Positions 21,102-34,213 of a DNA stretch of 64,000 nucleotides are shown one piece after another. Under the pieces are notes generated by a model. The model had not been told where the DNA came from and ran no database searches. It saw only the letters and a program-made list of their open reading frames with translations. Each line of letters opens with the position of its first letter. The first letter of the stretch is position 1. Both the position numbers and the translations under genes were made by a program. This DNA is from Phaseolus vulgaris (lineage: Eukaryota > Streptophyta > Magnoliopsida > Fabales > Fabaceae), in NCBI RefSeq assembly GCF_000499845.2, contig NC_023758.2, forward strand, positions 27,873,520-27,937,519, written 5' to 3'.

Positions 21102-22889
21102 TATAAATAAATAAAAATATATAAATCTGACTTGAATCTCAAATACCTAATTATATACATTCTTTCATCAATTACATCTAATTGTTTAATTCTTCATTGT
21201 TATTTTTCTATGATACTCTTGGTTCTAATATTACAAGCTTCTATCATTTTGTGCACAAATTTCTTGATATATTGATTGGTTTTTAACATTAAATTTTCCT
21301 TTATGTATTATAACTATTATAGTGTTTATCTAAATTATTGTACACTCAATCCTAAAGCTTGAAAATAAAATATTGGGTGCTAAAATTTAAAAAAATTAAG
21401 AAGACGCTTAAATCAAAATTAAAAAATACAATATACATATATATAATCGGCTAAGTCTACTCTTTAAAATATTAATTTTAAAAAGTAAATTAACGATGAT
21501 TGGTTAAGTGTGATATTTTCGACTCTAGGTTAATGTAGTCAATTATTTGTTCGATATATATAATAACTATGCACATAGTTGATTTTTTATTATAAAGTTT
21601 GCTTTTGATTAATTTTAAATGTTTATTCTTCAAAAGATGAGATGTAGACATGTTAACAATAATATAAACTCAACAATTTATAATAAAAAAATAATTTCAA
21701 ATATTAAATTAATGTTAAATTTTGACCAATATTTCAAATTTCTGACTTAGCAAAAATAACATTTAAAGGATAAAATATTACAAATCTCACAAAAATTAAA
21801 GAAAAAATGAACACGCTTCTTGACCGATGTTTCCTCGGAAATGTCAACGAAAGAAGAGTACAGTACAATTAAATTTGACTTGGGTCTGTGATGGCTTCAT
21901 AGTATTTTATTGAATTAAAAAACAACTTATGAAATGGAGCAAGAAGAAAACAAAAATTTATGGCATTGTGGCCAAAACTTTTTTTCTGACTAAACTGGTA
22001 ATTAGTATATTGAATAAAAAAAAATTAATTTGATTCCTCAATCTAAATATATACGAGACATTGATAATTTATTTTAATAAAAAATGATTTATATTAACAA
22101 ATACGAAGTCGTTTTAAAATAATTTAATAATAAAGTAATATTCTAATAGTGGAACCAGCCTTCTATCTACGAATTTCATGATTTGTTTAGGAGCATAGTT
22201 TCATTAAACATTTTTATACATAAAACTTTAAAAGAATTGAGAGTGACCTTGATATTCGCAGGTTAATTTAAATCCCGTTATTATATTTAATAAGAGATTT
22301 AGTGATTATTCATCATGGATGTATTGATTATAATATTGCTGAGAATTTTAAAGTGAAATTTTAGACTTTGATTAGGTAAATGATTTAACTTATCTATCAA
22401 GTGTTTATAACTATTAATAAATAAAAACTTAGTACGGGCAAATTCTTCCTCTCCAATATATTTACTATACACTTTCATACTAATTATACTAATTGTGAAA
22501 AGTGGCTTTTAATTTTTTAAATAATTTTAGATGAAATGTAATAAATCTTTCTAAATAATCTTTCGCTGCATTTGATATCTCCATATTTCTCTTCCAACTG
22601 CATATCAAGAAAATAATTATGGTTGTATTTGTAATAATTCAATCAAGTGGACTGTTATTATAATTTGAAATAAATTGTAAACCCTTGGAACCAATTTTTT
22701 TTTATACCGTATTAAAATAATTTTTTTTTTAGTTTTGTACTCCATTTTTTCATCTTACTGAATTTTGTAACTTCCAAATTGTACAACCTAGTATACAAAA
22801 AAAGAAACTAATAAAAACACAACCACCACCAATAAAAACACTACACAACTACCCCAACCACAATGTTCATCACTAGTCACTACAAGCAA
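21102..22889. other. Intergenic AT-rich DNA
   Basis: No open frame, RNA gene or element terminus that I can support. Confidence 0.65.
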
Positions 22890-23280
22890 CTTGGAGACAT
22901 AAGAATAATTGTACTTTTAAAGGTAAAGTGATTGATCATTCTGAATTTTTTTCCTTGACACAATTAAAAGTTTGGTTTTGGATTTCATCAAAAGTGTCTT
23001 TTATGGCATTCTCTTTCTCGGATTGGTGCCTAAAATCCATGGTATGTATGCATTCGATTAAAAGTCTTTGAAGTTTTTAGGTTGATTGGGCTAGTCATTA
23101 GTGTCTTTGAGGAGTGCTAGCTTTTGTGGTGGCTTATAGTGGTAGGGTGTTTTGGCTGGTAATGTTTGTATAGGTAGTTTTGTGGGTTCTGTTTTACGTC
23201 TAGAAAGATGTGATTGTTTTTTTGATTTGTGTATAAGTGTTGGACCACCCCTTAATTAGAACACATTTATTTATCATCAC
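22890..23280 (+). pseudogene. LINE 3'-end remnant
   Basis: A short segment (about 22945-23045) reads SLTQLKVWFW...FSFSDWCLKS, the same C-terminal signature as the better-preserved LINE near 25880-25985. The tail at about 23240-23275 (GTTGGACCACCCCTTAATTAG) resembles the LINE terminal stem-loop region. Stops are present and no poly(A) is left. Confidence 0.6.
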
Positions 23281-23754
23281 TACGTGAAAATGAGAAATAA
23301 GATGTCACATATCATTCTCAAAAATTATATTATTGGAATTTAAAAAAATTATGGAGGTACCGATAGAATTTGCCATTTCCAACATCATGTCATCGTGAAT
23401 CTTTAAAAAATCTATAAAATAAATATTATTATCTACCTTTTAACAAAATATTAGGAATAAAAAAACTCCTATTTTATAATAAAACTAAAATCATTCCTTT
23501 TATGTGAAGTAAAAAAAGTGATTTCAAAATTTTGAAAAACGTAACAGTTATAAAAATTCATTTATTTATACGAATTAAATATATATTTGAATCTTAATTC
23601 TTCTTATATAATTCGAGCAAAATTGATCACATCCATCCATTTGACATTATTATAAGAGAAATGAAATAGATGGTGTAAAAAATTGAAATTCAATGGCATT
23701 TAAAATAATTGAGATCATAATATTTGATAAAAATTGAGATAATATATTTTGTAT
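23281..23754. other. Intergenic AT-rich DNA
   Basis: Nothing recognisable on either strand. Confidence 0.6.
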
Positions 23755-24175
23755 CTTATATTTATATTTATATTTATATTTATATTTATATTTATATTTA
23801 TATTTATATTTATATTTATATTTATATTTATATTTATATTTATATTTATATTTATATTTATATTTATATTTATATTTATATTTATATTTATATTTATATT
23901 TATATTTATATTTATATTTATATTTATATTTATATTTATATTTATATTTATATTTATATTTATATTTATATTTATATTTATATTTATATTTATATTATAT
24001 TTATATTTATATTTATATTTATATTTATATTTATATTTATATTTATATTTATATTTATATTTATATTTATATTTATATTTATATTTATATTTATATTTAT
24101 ATTTATATTTATATTTATATTTATATTTATATATATTTATATTTATATTTATATATATATATATTTATATATATT

Positions 24176-24212
<37 letters not shown>

Positions 24213-24228
24213 TTATATATATATATAT
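23755..24228. repeat. Long (TATTTA)n hexanucleotide array with (TA)n tail
   Basis: About 40 perfect hexamer units run from 23755 to about 23993. One base is lost there, then about 22 more units run to about 24130. The end is a mixed TATATTTA/TA tract to 24228. The frames through it (Ile-Tyr or Ile-Phe repeats) are artefacts. Confidence 0.97.
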
Positions 24229-25066
24229 AGGTTGAAACATCTAAGTATATATTTTATTTAAAAAAAAACTTTGTCGTGGGGTAATGCAGTACTATATGAA
24301 TATTGTATAACCATGAAAAGTTACTATATTGCTCAACTTGTTTTAAATTTACTTCGATGTTAGTTTTTTTATTATCCCAATTCCTTACTTTTTTTTTTAT
24401 TGGTTTTGAATATATGTATATCTTACAAGAAAATTATTAAATAAAAATTAGTTTTAAAAATTAAAATAACTATTTAATTAAATTATAGATAATTTTATAA
24501 ATTAATTTTTTTAATATATAGAATAATTTTTATTATTAATAAAAAATTATAAAATTATTTTTAAATTAATATATAATCATTAACTATTTAAATTTTAACT
24601 ATTTTTTTTAATTTTAAATTTAATTACTATTTAATAATTTTTTTCTGGAAAATGTTTGTCTCGGTATTGTGTAACTGATATACTGATGGAAAACAATAGT
24701 TTCGACCTGGTCTCCTTTCTTTATCAATACAGTTGGAAGAACTTGTCCCACTTTAAATTTGTGGCATTGATTTGTAAGGATTTTTTTTTAAATTACATTT
24801 CATTAATATAAAAGGAATAATCTTAAGTATTTTAATTGATTGAAAGGAACAAAATAATTTGTAATTTTTTCAACTAACATAGTTCTTGAGTTTTTCATCA
24901 ACTAATAGAGTTTTTCATTAAAGTAAAATTATTTTTTCACAAAATAGTTTTTCTGTTTGTGTCAATTAATTATTATTTAATTTTACTCACGTTTTATTTG
25001 GACAATTAAATTTAATATAACCGTTTTTAATGGTGGGATTAAAGGTTTATTTTTTCTTGTCATTAT
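24229..25066. other. Intergenic AT-rich DNA
   Basis: No gene seen. It ends with the left copy of a 14-bp LINE target-site duplication (25067-25080). Confidence 0.65.
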
Positions 25067-25080
25067 AACTAGATTTTTAA

Positions 25081-26639
25081 GGTGTGTGGAGAGGAGAGTT
25101 CGATGGGGTGGTTCCATAAAGAAATCAAGTGGAAGATTGGTGATGGGGATAAGATAAGATTTTGGGAGGACTCTTGGATCAATAATAATAGTTTAAAGTC
25201 AATTTATCCTAGACTATATACTTTATCAGTTGATCAGGGGTTAAAAGTGAAAGAAGTTGGTAGTTGGGTGGACTCGGTATGGATCTGGAATCTAAGATGG
25301 AGACGACCTGGATTTGAATGGGAAGTTGCATTACAGGAAGAATTGTCAAGAACTTTGGCTGGATTTAAACTAGATAGAGAGATGAAGGATTGTATGACAT
25401 GGAAAGGCGAACTCTGTTAAATCTGCATATGAATGTGTTACAAAAAGTGATTCATGTAATAAGAGTATAATTTTCTAACATCTCTGGATGTCTAGAGCAT
25501 TTCCAAATGTCCAAATTACAGCATGGAGGGTCTTATTGGAAAGGCTACCAACAAGGATAAACCTTTCCAGGAGAGGTGTAGGGGTAAATACATCTCTTTG
25601 TGCCCTTTGTCAGAAGTGGCCTGAATCGGTTCAACACCTGTTCCTAGAGTGTGAATTTGCAATACAGGTATGGAACTGGTGTTTTAGATGGATTGGAATT
25701 ATGTCTGTACAACAAAAAATCCTCAAAGATCATTTTGAGAGCTTCTATTTGATGTAGATGAATTATAAAAAAAAAATTTGTGTGGAAAGGTGTATGGACA
25801 GCTATAGTATAGAGCATTTGGGATCAAAGGAACATAACTATCTTTAAACAAGATAGTGTTGATACGGAGGAAATATTTCATATGACTCAACTTAAAACTT
25901 GGTTATGGTTGAGGTATAGAATGAAGTCCTTCAATTATTCTTTTTCTGATTGGCTTTTAAACCCTATCTTGTGCATTAAAAGTTGCTAGTAGATGGAAGG
26001 AGTATAGGAAAGGAGTCGCTACTTGCATAGAGGTGAAAGGAAGATAGGTTAAGGTGGCAGGGTATAAGGGGTCATGTAGGAGGGATGGGTGATGTGTAAT
26101 ATAGAATTATTTTTAAGATTGTTACAACTGTTCTTTATCAATTTGTATTACTCATATCTTAGCTAAAAGCTAGGAAAGGTTTTCTGGTTTCTGGTTGGAA
26201 CAGGATACCATGGTTTGCGTGGACAGAATGTTACAAGATGGGGAACTTATGGTTAATTGTTGTGCTGGAAGGTGTGTACTAATACAAGGTACAACTTGTG
26301 GAGATCCTATAGCCACAGAGGACTAACGCACTGTTGCTGTCTTTATTCTTGGTGTGGTCTGGTATGGGGGAATGATGCTGTCAAAGGTTATTCTGCTGCA
26401 CAGAATTTTAAGTAGCCAATTGGTAATAGTATTAGGAAAAACTGGTGCAGAATTTACACATGTGTACACCAGTTTGAGATCAATTAGTTGCAGGTTTTTG
26501 ACATCTAAAGTTTCAGAACTTTTGGGTATTTGATTTTGCTCTATATCACAAGGAATGTAACTTTGTGATTGTGTATATGGGTTGGGTTACCCCTGAAGTA
26601 ACCCTCTAATTTAATTTATTTATTGCTGATAAAAAAAAA
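25081..26639 (+). mobile_element. 5'-truncated L1-type LINE with TSD
   Basis: It is flanked by AACTAGATTTTTAA (25067-25080) and AACTAGATTCTTAA (26640-26653), one mismatch apart, and ends in an A run after TTGCTGATA. The retained part is the end of ORF2: 25082-25420 (IGDGDKIRFWEDSWI), then after a frame break 25488-25757, the zf-RVT zinc-finger region (WRVLLERLPTR, CALCQKWPESVQHLFLEC), then a tail QLKTWLW...FSDWLLNP near 25890-25970. RT and endonuclease are absent because of 5' truncation during target-primed reverse transcription. 3' UTR is about 25985-26630. Confidence 0.9.
26584..26604 (+). other. LINE 3' stem-loop (copy at 26.6 kb)
   Basis: GGGTTAC - CCCTGAA - GTAACCC: a 7-bp perfect stem with 7-nt loop, 27 nt before the A tail. 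Confidence 0.85.
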
Positions 26640-26659
26640 AACTAGATTCTTAAATTGAC

Positions 26660-27480
26660 AAATCTATTTGGTGGAGGATATCAAGATTATTGCTGGTATG
26701 GAGAGTGGGGAAATTTTTTGAAAACAACATTCAGTAAACAATTGGTAAAGGAAAATATATAAGTGTTTGACATGATAGTTGAGTAGCTAATATATCACTC
26801 AAAGCAAGTTTCCAGGCTACATGACATATATAGTAATAAAGAAGCAAAATTATGTGAAATAGGAAGATGGGTAAATAATAGTTGGATGTGGAGTATAAAT
26901 AGGAGATGTAGACGATTGAATGAGAAACAAAACAAATAAATAGGTTAATACAACAATTAGGTGACATACAATTAGGTAAGGATGTGGAAGATGAATGACA
27001 ATGGAAGGATGTTTACATTGTAAAATAAGCTTAGAATAAGCTTTTGAATGATTTAAATGGAGATGAAAGATCTTTATATGAATATTTTTGGAAAATTAAA
27101 GTTCTCTCATATCCTCACTTACTAATATGGAGAATGTTAAAGAACAAAGTAACAACCAAAGATATGTTAGGCACCCGAGAAATACATCTTAATGACATAT
27201 TGTGTGTACAAGAAGATGAATCTCTCAATCACCTTTTTTAACGTGTGAGTCACCTCTTTTAACGTGTGAAATAAAAGTTAACAAAATCTAGAAACAAAGC
27301 ATAAAGGTGTATGTGAATTGTTGTGTGCAAAATCTAGAGAAAGAGAAACATTATTAATTTTAATAATGATAGGTCTAATCCTAAAGAAATCTTTGCTATG
27401 ACATAATTGAAAACTTGGTCATGGATTATCGAAAAATGAACAAGTGACTTCTTTTTCATACTCCAATTGGTGTATGAACC
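26660..27480 (+). pseudogene. Old degenerate LINE fragment (zf-RVT and C-terminus)
   Basis: The frame 27044-27241 keeps the zf-RVT order: FWKIKVLSYPHLLIWRMLKNK, then ILCVQEDESLNHLF. Around 27390-27470 there is a trace of the tail (IFAMT.LKTWSW) with stops. It is more diverged than the adjacent LINE at 25-26.6 kb and comes from a different family or older insertion. No tail or TSD remains. Confidence 0.6.
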
Positions 27481-27525
27481 CTATAAGCTGTTTAATCTGG
27501 TTAGAAGATTAATCTATATTGTTTT

Positions 27526-28354
27526 CACTAGCAATATAATCCGTAGGTAAATCAGCATTACCCACGGAAAAAAAATCTATGTCAATTGTAATTAAAGTTA
27601 GAACGAAACAGCAGGTGAGACTCGAAATCAAGTTCTTGAGGAATCTCCAAAGAAACTTTAACCATTACAACAATCAAGTTTTGTTATCACATTATGATTA
27701 TTATTATACTTATTAGTAAGATTATCAACACTAATATAATTAAATATAATTAATATTATTAAATTTTATAAATAGTGTTAATATTATTAATATTATAAAT
27801 AATATTAGTATTATAAATAATTTTAATATTTTTTTAATAGTATTTATAGTATTAATGTTATTATTACTAATATTATAATTTTATTATATTATTAATATCA
27901 TTAATACTATTAATATTACTAATTTATTATTATTATTATAATACTAATTATATTAATTTTATAATATTAATAATATGTTATACTTATTAGTTATGATTAT
28001 TATTATTTTTTATTATTATTATTATTTATGAATATTATTTATGATTTTATAAGTAATTATATTATAATAATATTTTTAATACTATGTATATAATTATTAG
28101 GATAATAGATTGTAGGTAATAGAGATATGTGGGTAATAGTTTGTAGGTAATAGAGATCCGTGAGTAAAAGTTTGTAGGTAATAAGATCCGTGAGTAATGT
28201 AGATAATGTTAAATTTACCTACGAATTTAGATCTGTAGGTCATATCCGTAGATAATGTTGTCCATAGATAATATCCGGAAGTAATGTTGAATTTAATTAC
28301 AGATTAAAATCCATGAGTAAATATTCATAAATAATACTATTTTTTTTTTTAGTG
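27526..28354. mobile_element. Degenerate CACTA-like element
   Basis: It starts CACTAGCAATATAATCC and ends with a T run plus AGTG. Subterminal motifs TCCGTAGGTAAAT at the left and repeated GTAGGTAATAGAGATCCGTGAG / TTACCTACGAATTT units at 28110-28320 have the form seen in CACTA ends and match the family of the terminus at 47.5-47.7 kb. The 3-bp flanks (TTT/ATA) do not match, so the ends are decayed or misplaced. Confidence 0.5.
27680..28080. repeat. AT-only low-complexity tract (ATT/ATA-rich)
   Basis: Almost wholly A/T with irregular AATATTA/TTATTA repeats. No coding content. Confidence 0.8.
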
Positions 28355-29207
28355 ATAATCGGTTTGCTAGATGTTAGATTTGGGTGACGGCTGTTAGCTT
28401 TGTTTGCAGGTGGAAGAATTATAAAAGATTACACCATGATTTGATATAAAACCAGTCAATATCTTGATTATAGATTCTTCAACATTTTGAGTCAGACATC
28501 ATTTACATTTCTGACGAAGTTTTCAGGAACATAATATGCTCTTCACGAATTGGATCATAAACAAGTGGTATGATGACACAATATAGGGAAAGTCATTACC
28601 TAATTATGCAGGATTTTAGTAATTTTTTGTGATATCATTATGGATGTTTTATTGTTGGGAGAGTGTCTTTTGTAATTGTGCACAATTTTAGTAAACATGT
28701 TGTATGATATGCTGAATGCACCATTTTGCATGTTCATTTGCTGGGAGGATATCTTTTCTATTTGTAATGCCTTTTGGTGTCCTGTTTTTGGTCACGTTAA
28801 GTTTAAAAGTGTATGGTACATCGAGTTGAATGATTCCATAAATGATCCAATTTATTTAATTATTTTTTATTGATAAAGAAAATTTTAAATTTAATTTAAT
28901 TAAAAGATGAGTTTTCTTTAGATATTTTTATAATAATTTTTCTCATATTAATGTTGACTTATTTATTTAATTTTTTAAATAAATTTATGTCTTTTTGGAA
29001 CAGGCTAATGGTGAAGAAAAATTCTGTATATTTTTAGTAAAATAAAGTAATGTAGATTAAAGTTGAGGAGTTTTTTTCTCTCTTTTTTCATAAGGATACT
29101 TCTAATTTTATTCAGTTAGAAACAATCAGAATGTGCATTGTGTAACCCTTGACTTGACTTGGTATGTTTCATAATTTTTATTTCATATCGTATAATTATA
29201 TGAATGT

Positions 29208-29259
<52 letters not shown>

Positions 29260-30930
29260 CCATTTCCGAAGCTTCTTTGAGTGGTATGTATAGATAGGTA
29301 AACGTGACTCAAGTCCAGATTTAATTGGATTCTATTTCATTAATACAGTTTTATTTCATTAGTTTGCATTAAATTTGAGTTTATATTTCATTAATGCAGT
29401 TTTATTTGAATTTAATTTAGTTGTTGTTTTTTTACTAAATAATTGAGATACTTTTAGGATTATTGCTATTGTTGGGAGAAAAAATGACTGATATTGGTTC
29501 AATACACGTGTTTGAATTCTAATAGAAAATTTTCATTCTTTTCTTTTATGTTTTATTTTTTTTCTGACTGTTGGGGTATTTTTGTTCACAAATTATTTTC
29601 TCATTTTTTTTATCATGTACCTATGAAACACCTATATTTTATGGTGTTTTTAATTAGCCAACCTTAACCTTAAGTGTCCATACAAAAGGTGTCCAAATAC
29701 AGGCAAATAAGCTGCTATTTATTTTTAATATATATATTTTTATTGACAAAAGAAGAATAGAATAAATAGAGATATTTCAGGAATATCTCAACCATTATTA
29801 AAAAATAGCGACATCCTTTAGCCTGCCACACGCATTGATAGTTATAAAGTGAACAACACAGTAAAAAGTTCGTCGACTATATATCCATACCCAGGTACAA
29901 AAACAACACCCCCTAACTTTGAGTCTTAAATCCAACACATAAGAAGACGCATTCATAAGCAATTTATAAATTTGACTCTAGTAAATAGTCACATTCGTAA
30001 ATGCATTACTCCTCATTCTTAAAACATCATTCAGAAACATATAAGAATGCGACTATTTACCATAGCCATATTTATAAATCGCATTTAAGAATGCGACTAA
30101 ATAACCACCTTCTCATATGTTAAATTTAAGACTACGTGCAATTCAAATGCAACTATATAACCACCATTATAAATTAAAAATAGTCATCATCTTTAAACCT
30201 TTCTGCATCAGTGCCTCCTTCCTCGTTTCCTCCTTCCTCCTATACTTTGAAGAGCTTCTATATTAATAACTTATGACAAAACCAAACCTTTGTTTTCTAG
30301 CATTTAACCTATGAACACGTCTATGACTCTTTCCTTTCTCGAGAAAATTTTCCACATGTCTCTTTCATCATGGTCCACCGGAAAATTAGTGAGGAAGAAG
30401 CTAACCTTGCTTGTTATGATTATGATGTCTATAATGTATTTTTCTCCTATATCCCTAGTTTCCCGAACCTAGAAACAGCAGTTTCAAAGGCATGTTTGTC
30501 TGAGAGAAAAGCGAAGAAGATGATGACAAGAATTTGTTGCTTACTTAATTTTCCTTATTTTTTTTATAAATATTATAGTTTCTAAAAATTAAAGAATAAG
30601 ATATATGATAAATAAATAAGTAAATTTGAATATTAATCTTTTTTACTTACCTCACTCGATCCTTAAAGTGCTTTGACACGAAGTGATTGATGACAGTAAA
30701 AGAGTATTTGGTCTATGTACGTCAGGGTGAATACGAAGAACAATGTAACATAATTAAAAGTACAATAGAGTTGAATTGTTGGATTTTTTTTTATCAGCGA
30801 GTTGAATTGTTGGATAATTAAAGACATATTGTAAGGTTGATAATTTATGCGTACCTACCACTTCATGTGGCCACTTGCAATAATTTTCTTTTGCTCATAA
30901 TACAACCCAGAGAAATAAAGCCACTTGCAT
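28355..30930. other. Intergenic DNA upstream of the lipase gene
   Basis: Includes a (TA)n run at 29210-29258. At about 29930-30150 there is a loosely repeated AAGAATGCGACTA motif in both orientations, possibly a decayed transposon end. The frame 30370-30585 has no recognisable product. Confidence 0.55.
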
Positions 30931-30937
30931 CACGTCC

Positions 30938-30944
30938 TATATAA
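30938..30944 (+). promoter_or_regulatory. TATA box of the plus-strand lipase gene
   Basis: TATATAA about 113 bp upstream of the start codon. The surrounding 46 bp (from AACCCAGAGAAATAAAGCC) is identical in front of the lipase pseudogene at 45.9 kb. Confidence 0.75.
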
Positions 30945-31056
30945 GGTCACACTCTCCTTGGCATTTGAGACACACACCAACGCCAACCATATATTCAACT
31001 ATCTTCTTTAACTCTTCTTGCTTCATTTGGCTGTGCTTCCTTCTTGTTCGCAAATA

Positions 31057-33239
31057 ATGTCGGTGAGCAATGGAAATAATGGTTTGAGGGTTGAACGAGG
31101 GAAACTTGTAGCGCCCAAAACTTTGAGGGAGGTAATCAAGATATTGACAGAAGCGATAACGAAGCTCTGTGAAACCGAGAAAAAGTACATGTTCTACTTG
31201 CCCATAGCCATCGCTCACGCTGTGTTGGACAAGGTGGTTTCCTAGTTCTTATATCTATCCATTTATGTTGGGGTTCTTTAAAAAGTTTGTTCATGTTCAA
31301 AGAGCTTTTGCTTATCAATATGTAGGGTAAGAAAACAATTGGAAGTGAATGCCGTGAAAGAAGTGATTGTGTAGAACTGAAAGACTCCCAAATCTTAAAG
31401 GAGTTACATGAGTTGAAGAGAATGTTGACATGTGCCAAGTTTTTCAGCTCCTGCAAACGTTCTCTTGCGTTTCTATTTGCTGCGGGATTCGAGAAGGAGG
31501 ATATCCTCTATAGGAAGAGAACAGCTAGGGTACGTTAATTAATTAGTATTAATTCTGTTGATGAATTTGTGTTTGGCCATTTGAACTGAAAATGAAGTTT
31601 GCATGTCAGATTCTGAAGCCCGCTTTCACGGTTATACGTGACAGAGAATCAAAAAGTTTGCTTGTGTTCATCCGTGGAACGCGTAGCATAAAAGACACTT
31701 TCACAGATGCACTCTGTGCTCCAGTCTCTTTCGATCACGTCATTTGCATTGGTCATGAGAGGCACAACATAGTTTCTGGACATGCACACCGTGGTATGAT
31801 TGCTGCAGCTGATTGGATTAGAAAACGCTGCATTCCTGTCCTACTTGATGCTCATCATCAATACCCCGACTTCAAAATCAAGGTACTTATTAATGTTACT
31901 TAGCATATTTTATTAATCCAAATTATGGATTTTTTGCTTGTTATAATAATAATGATAATAATATTTCCATATAGATCGTTGGGCACTCCCTAGGTGGTGG
32001 AACTGCTGCACTATTGACTTATAAGCTTAGAGAAATCCAACAGTTTTCTTCAACAACTTGTGTCACATTTGGTCCAGGTGCACAAACTTCTTTAATTAAC
32101 ACATGTTCAGTTGAGTAACTAATTCAGTAGGGTTTTGTATTAGAATTAAATTATTACGTGATCTTTAATATTAATCTGATATTAACTATTGTTTTTACAA
32201 TTGTAATTTTTGCAGCTGCCTGTATGACTTTGGAGTTAGCTGAATTCGGGAAACCCTTTATAACTTCTATAGTAAATGGTTCTGACATAGTGCCTACACT
32301 TTCAGCTTGTTCTGTTCATGATTTCATTGATATCATTGTTGAGGTAACAACCTACAATATTTTATCCAAATATTTATTTGTTTTGGTACGGTTAATTTCT
32401 CATGATTATATGCCTTAGAAAATGTTTCATTCTTTGCACAAGTAAGCTTTTATGATTAGGTATTGATACTGTAATTTACAGGGTCAGACTAAGGATAAAC
32501 ACTTCCGAAGCTCAGGAAGTCATTTATCTTTTGCGAAAACAATTGCAAAAAGTTGCACCGAGGTAACTTCAAGCTCTCTTCTTCATATTATATATTTGAG
32601 ATTGAAATCTCAGAGCGTCTAGCTGGCAAGTTTTTATAACTAAACATGTCTCGTTTTTGCGTAGTTCATTATAAACATCTATTAATTATCTTATACAATA
32701 TTGATCCTTTTCTATGTCAGAAGTTTGTGAGGAAGCATAAACACTCGTGGTCTCACCGTCCATTGTCAAATAACTTGGTTGAAGCTTCTGGATTATCTGA
32801 GACAAGTTTTGAAGAGCAATTACTCATAGAATATGATGATGATGATGAATATAATTCTTCCAACGAAGGATCTGAAAATGATGACTCGGATGACGATAAT
32901 GAAGATGAAGACCAATTGTTGACTCCAGTGGGGGAGCTTAAACAGGAAAAACATGTTAATATTCCTAACATTTATCCTAGTGTTTCTCCGTTCACAACTT
33001 CAGCTAGGCGACGTCTTTATCCACCAGGCAGGATCATGCATATGATCCCTTCAGATATGCCTGAAAATTCAACCTCAAACCATAGTGAAGCTGATGAAAA
33101 CCATGTCTGCTTATTATATCAAACGCCTACAGAGCTGTATGGAAAACTCAGACTTTCAAGAGGGATGATAATGGATCATCCCTCGACCAAGTATCTGAAG
33201 AAGTTACAACAATTAATCAAGAAACTAGAGAAAGAGTAA
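31057..33239 (+). CDS. Class-3 lipase (sn-1 diacylglycerol lipase-like), 7 exons
   Basis: Probable mono/diacylglycerol lipase of the Lipase3_N plus Lipase_3 family. I infer exons 31057-31233, 31326-31529, 31610-31882, 31975-32077, 32216-32343, 32482-32562 and 32721-33239. All have GT-AG introns and join in frame to about 494 aa with no stop. Exons 1-2 form the N-terminal lipase domain; FVFIRGTR-type sequence follows in exon 3. The nucleophile elbow IVGHSLGGG (Ser) opens exon 4, the Asp is in NGSDIVPTLS (exon 5) and the probable His is in MIMDHPSTKYL near the C-terminus. Exon 7 carries an acidic low-complexity insert (about residues 345-380). Exon 6 encodes 27 residues against 39 in the inverted paralog. 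I chose the ATG in the context AAATAATGTCGG. The nearest neighbour is that paralog, tail to tail. Confidence 0.9.
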
Positions 33240-34213
33240 CACAAATATCGTGGAGGATTGGCAATTAAAAAAATTAAATGAAAAAGTAATTGGTACTAAT
33301 TTGCTCATGGAGCCTTGGAATTAAAACTAAATCTCTTGATTCTAATTCTCTAGTTTGTTTATTATGAGTAAATATTAGAATTATGATTGTTGAATAGGTA
33401 CATGTTGTAAGAGTTTTTTAGGAGTTTGTTATTTTTTGAATGGTAATTTCTGCTAAAGAATACGAGTTGTATTTGTTTCTTATTTATAGAACCATCCAAT
33501 AAAGTTTTCATGTTCCTCTAACATGTTTTCTTTTCTTTTATGCTCTCAGAAAAACAACAACCAATTGGTAGAGTTTTTATCTGACATGTGAGTTGGGGGA
33601 AACCATAATATATATAAAAGAATATATAACTTGGCATTTTTTTTTTGTGGTAAGGAGAGTGAAACACGATTCAATAATGAATTTAAGGTGTACCAAACAT
33701 TAGAATATGCACACAAAAAATAAATCAAATGATGATAAAATTTAGGGATACAAAACATGCCTAGATGCAAAAACTATACTCACCTGCCTGACTTGACGAA
33801 TGTAACTTAATATGGCTTTGAAAAAAAATGAATCATTAAATTGAAAATAACAAAATTGAGTTAGTTTTCATCTATTTAATTATACGAACCATTAATTCGA
33901 TCTGGTTAAGTATTAATTGAAATAAATTTTTCTTCTTTAAACTGGGGTACAGATGTTCTATATATTAAAAGACTTCTTTGGAGATTTTAGATATAGTGTA
34001 GGACTCATACTGTTACTTCTCATATTGGAAAAACATAACCACCAAACACATCTTCTCCTAGTATCATCGGTCTCACAAACCAACAATCTTACACATAAAA
34101 GTTTCAGGCTATTACAACTCCAATACACGCAAACAAACATAAAGAGGCCAACTTTAATTCAAAGGCTCCACAAGCCTGTTAGCTATAACCTTTGATAGTG
34201 ATTATTTGGGTTT
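33240..34213. other. Intergenic region between convergent lipase genes
   Basis: 3' UTRs of both genes probably lie here. No other feature is seen. Confidence 0.65.

Noticed and set aside
23724..24261. Two long open frames of alternating Ile-Tyr / Ile-Phe
   Set aside because: They are translations of the (TATTTA)n microsatellite and have no gene structure.
27523..28357. Exact TSD for the CACTA-like element at 27.5 kb
   Set aside because: The flanking triplets TTT and ATA do not match, so insertion boundaries are not proven.
30370..30585. 71-codon frame upstream of the lipase gene
   Set aside because: No family resemblance and no promoter; ends in AT-rich low-complexity sequence.
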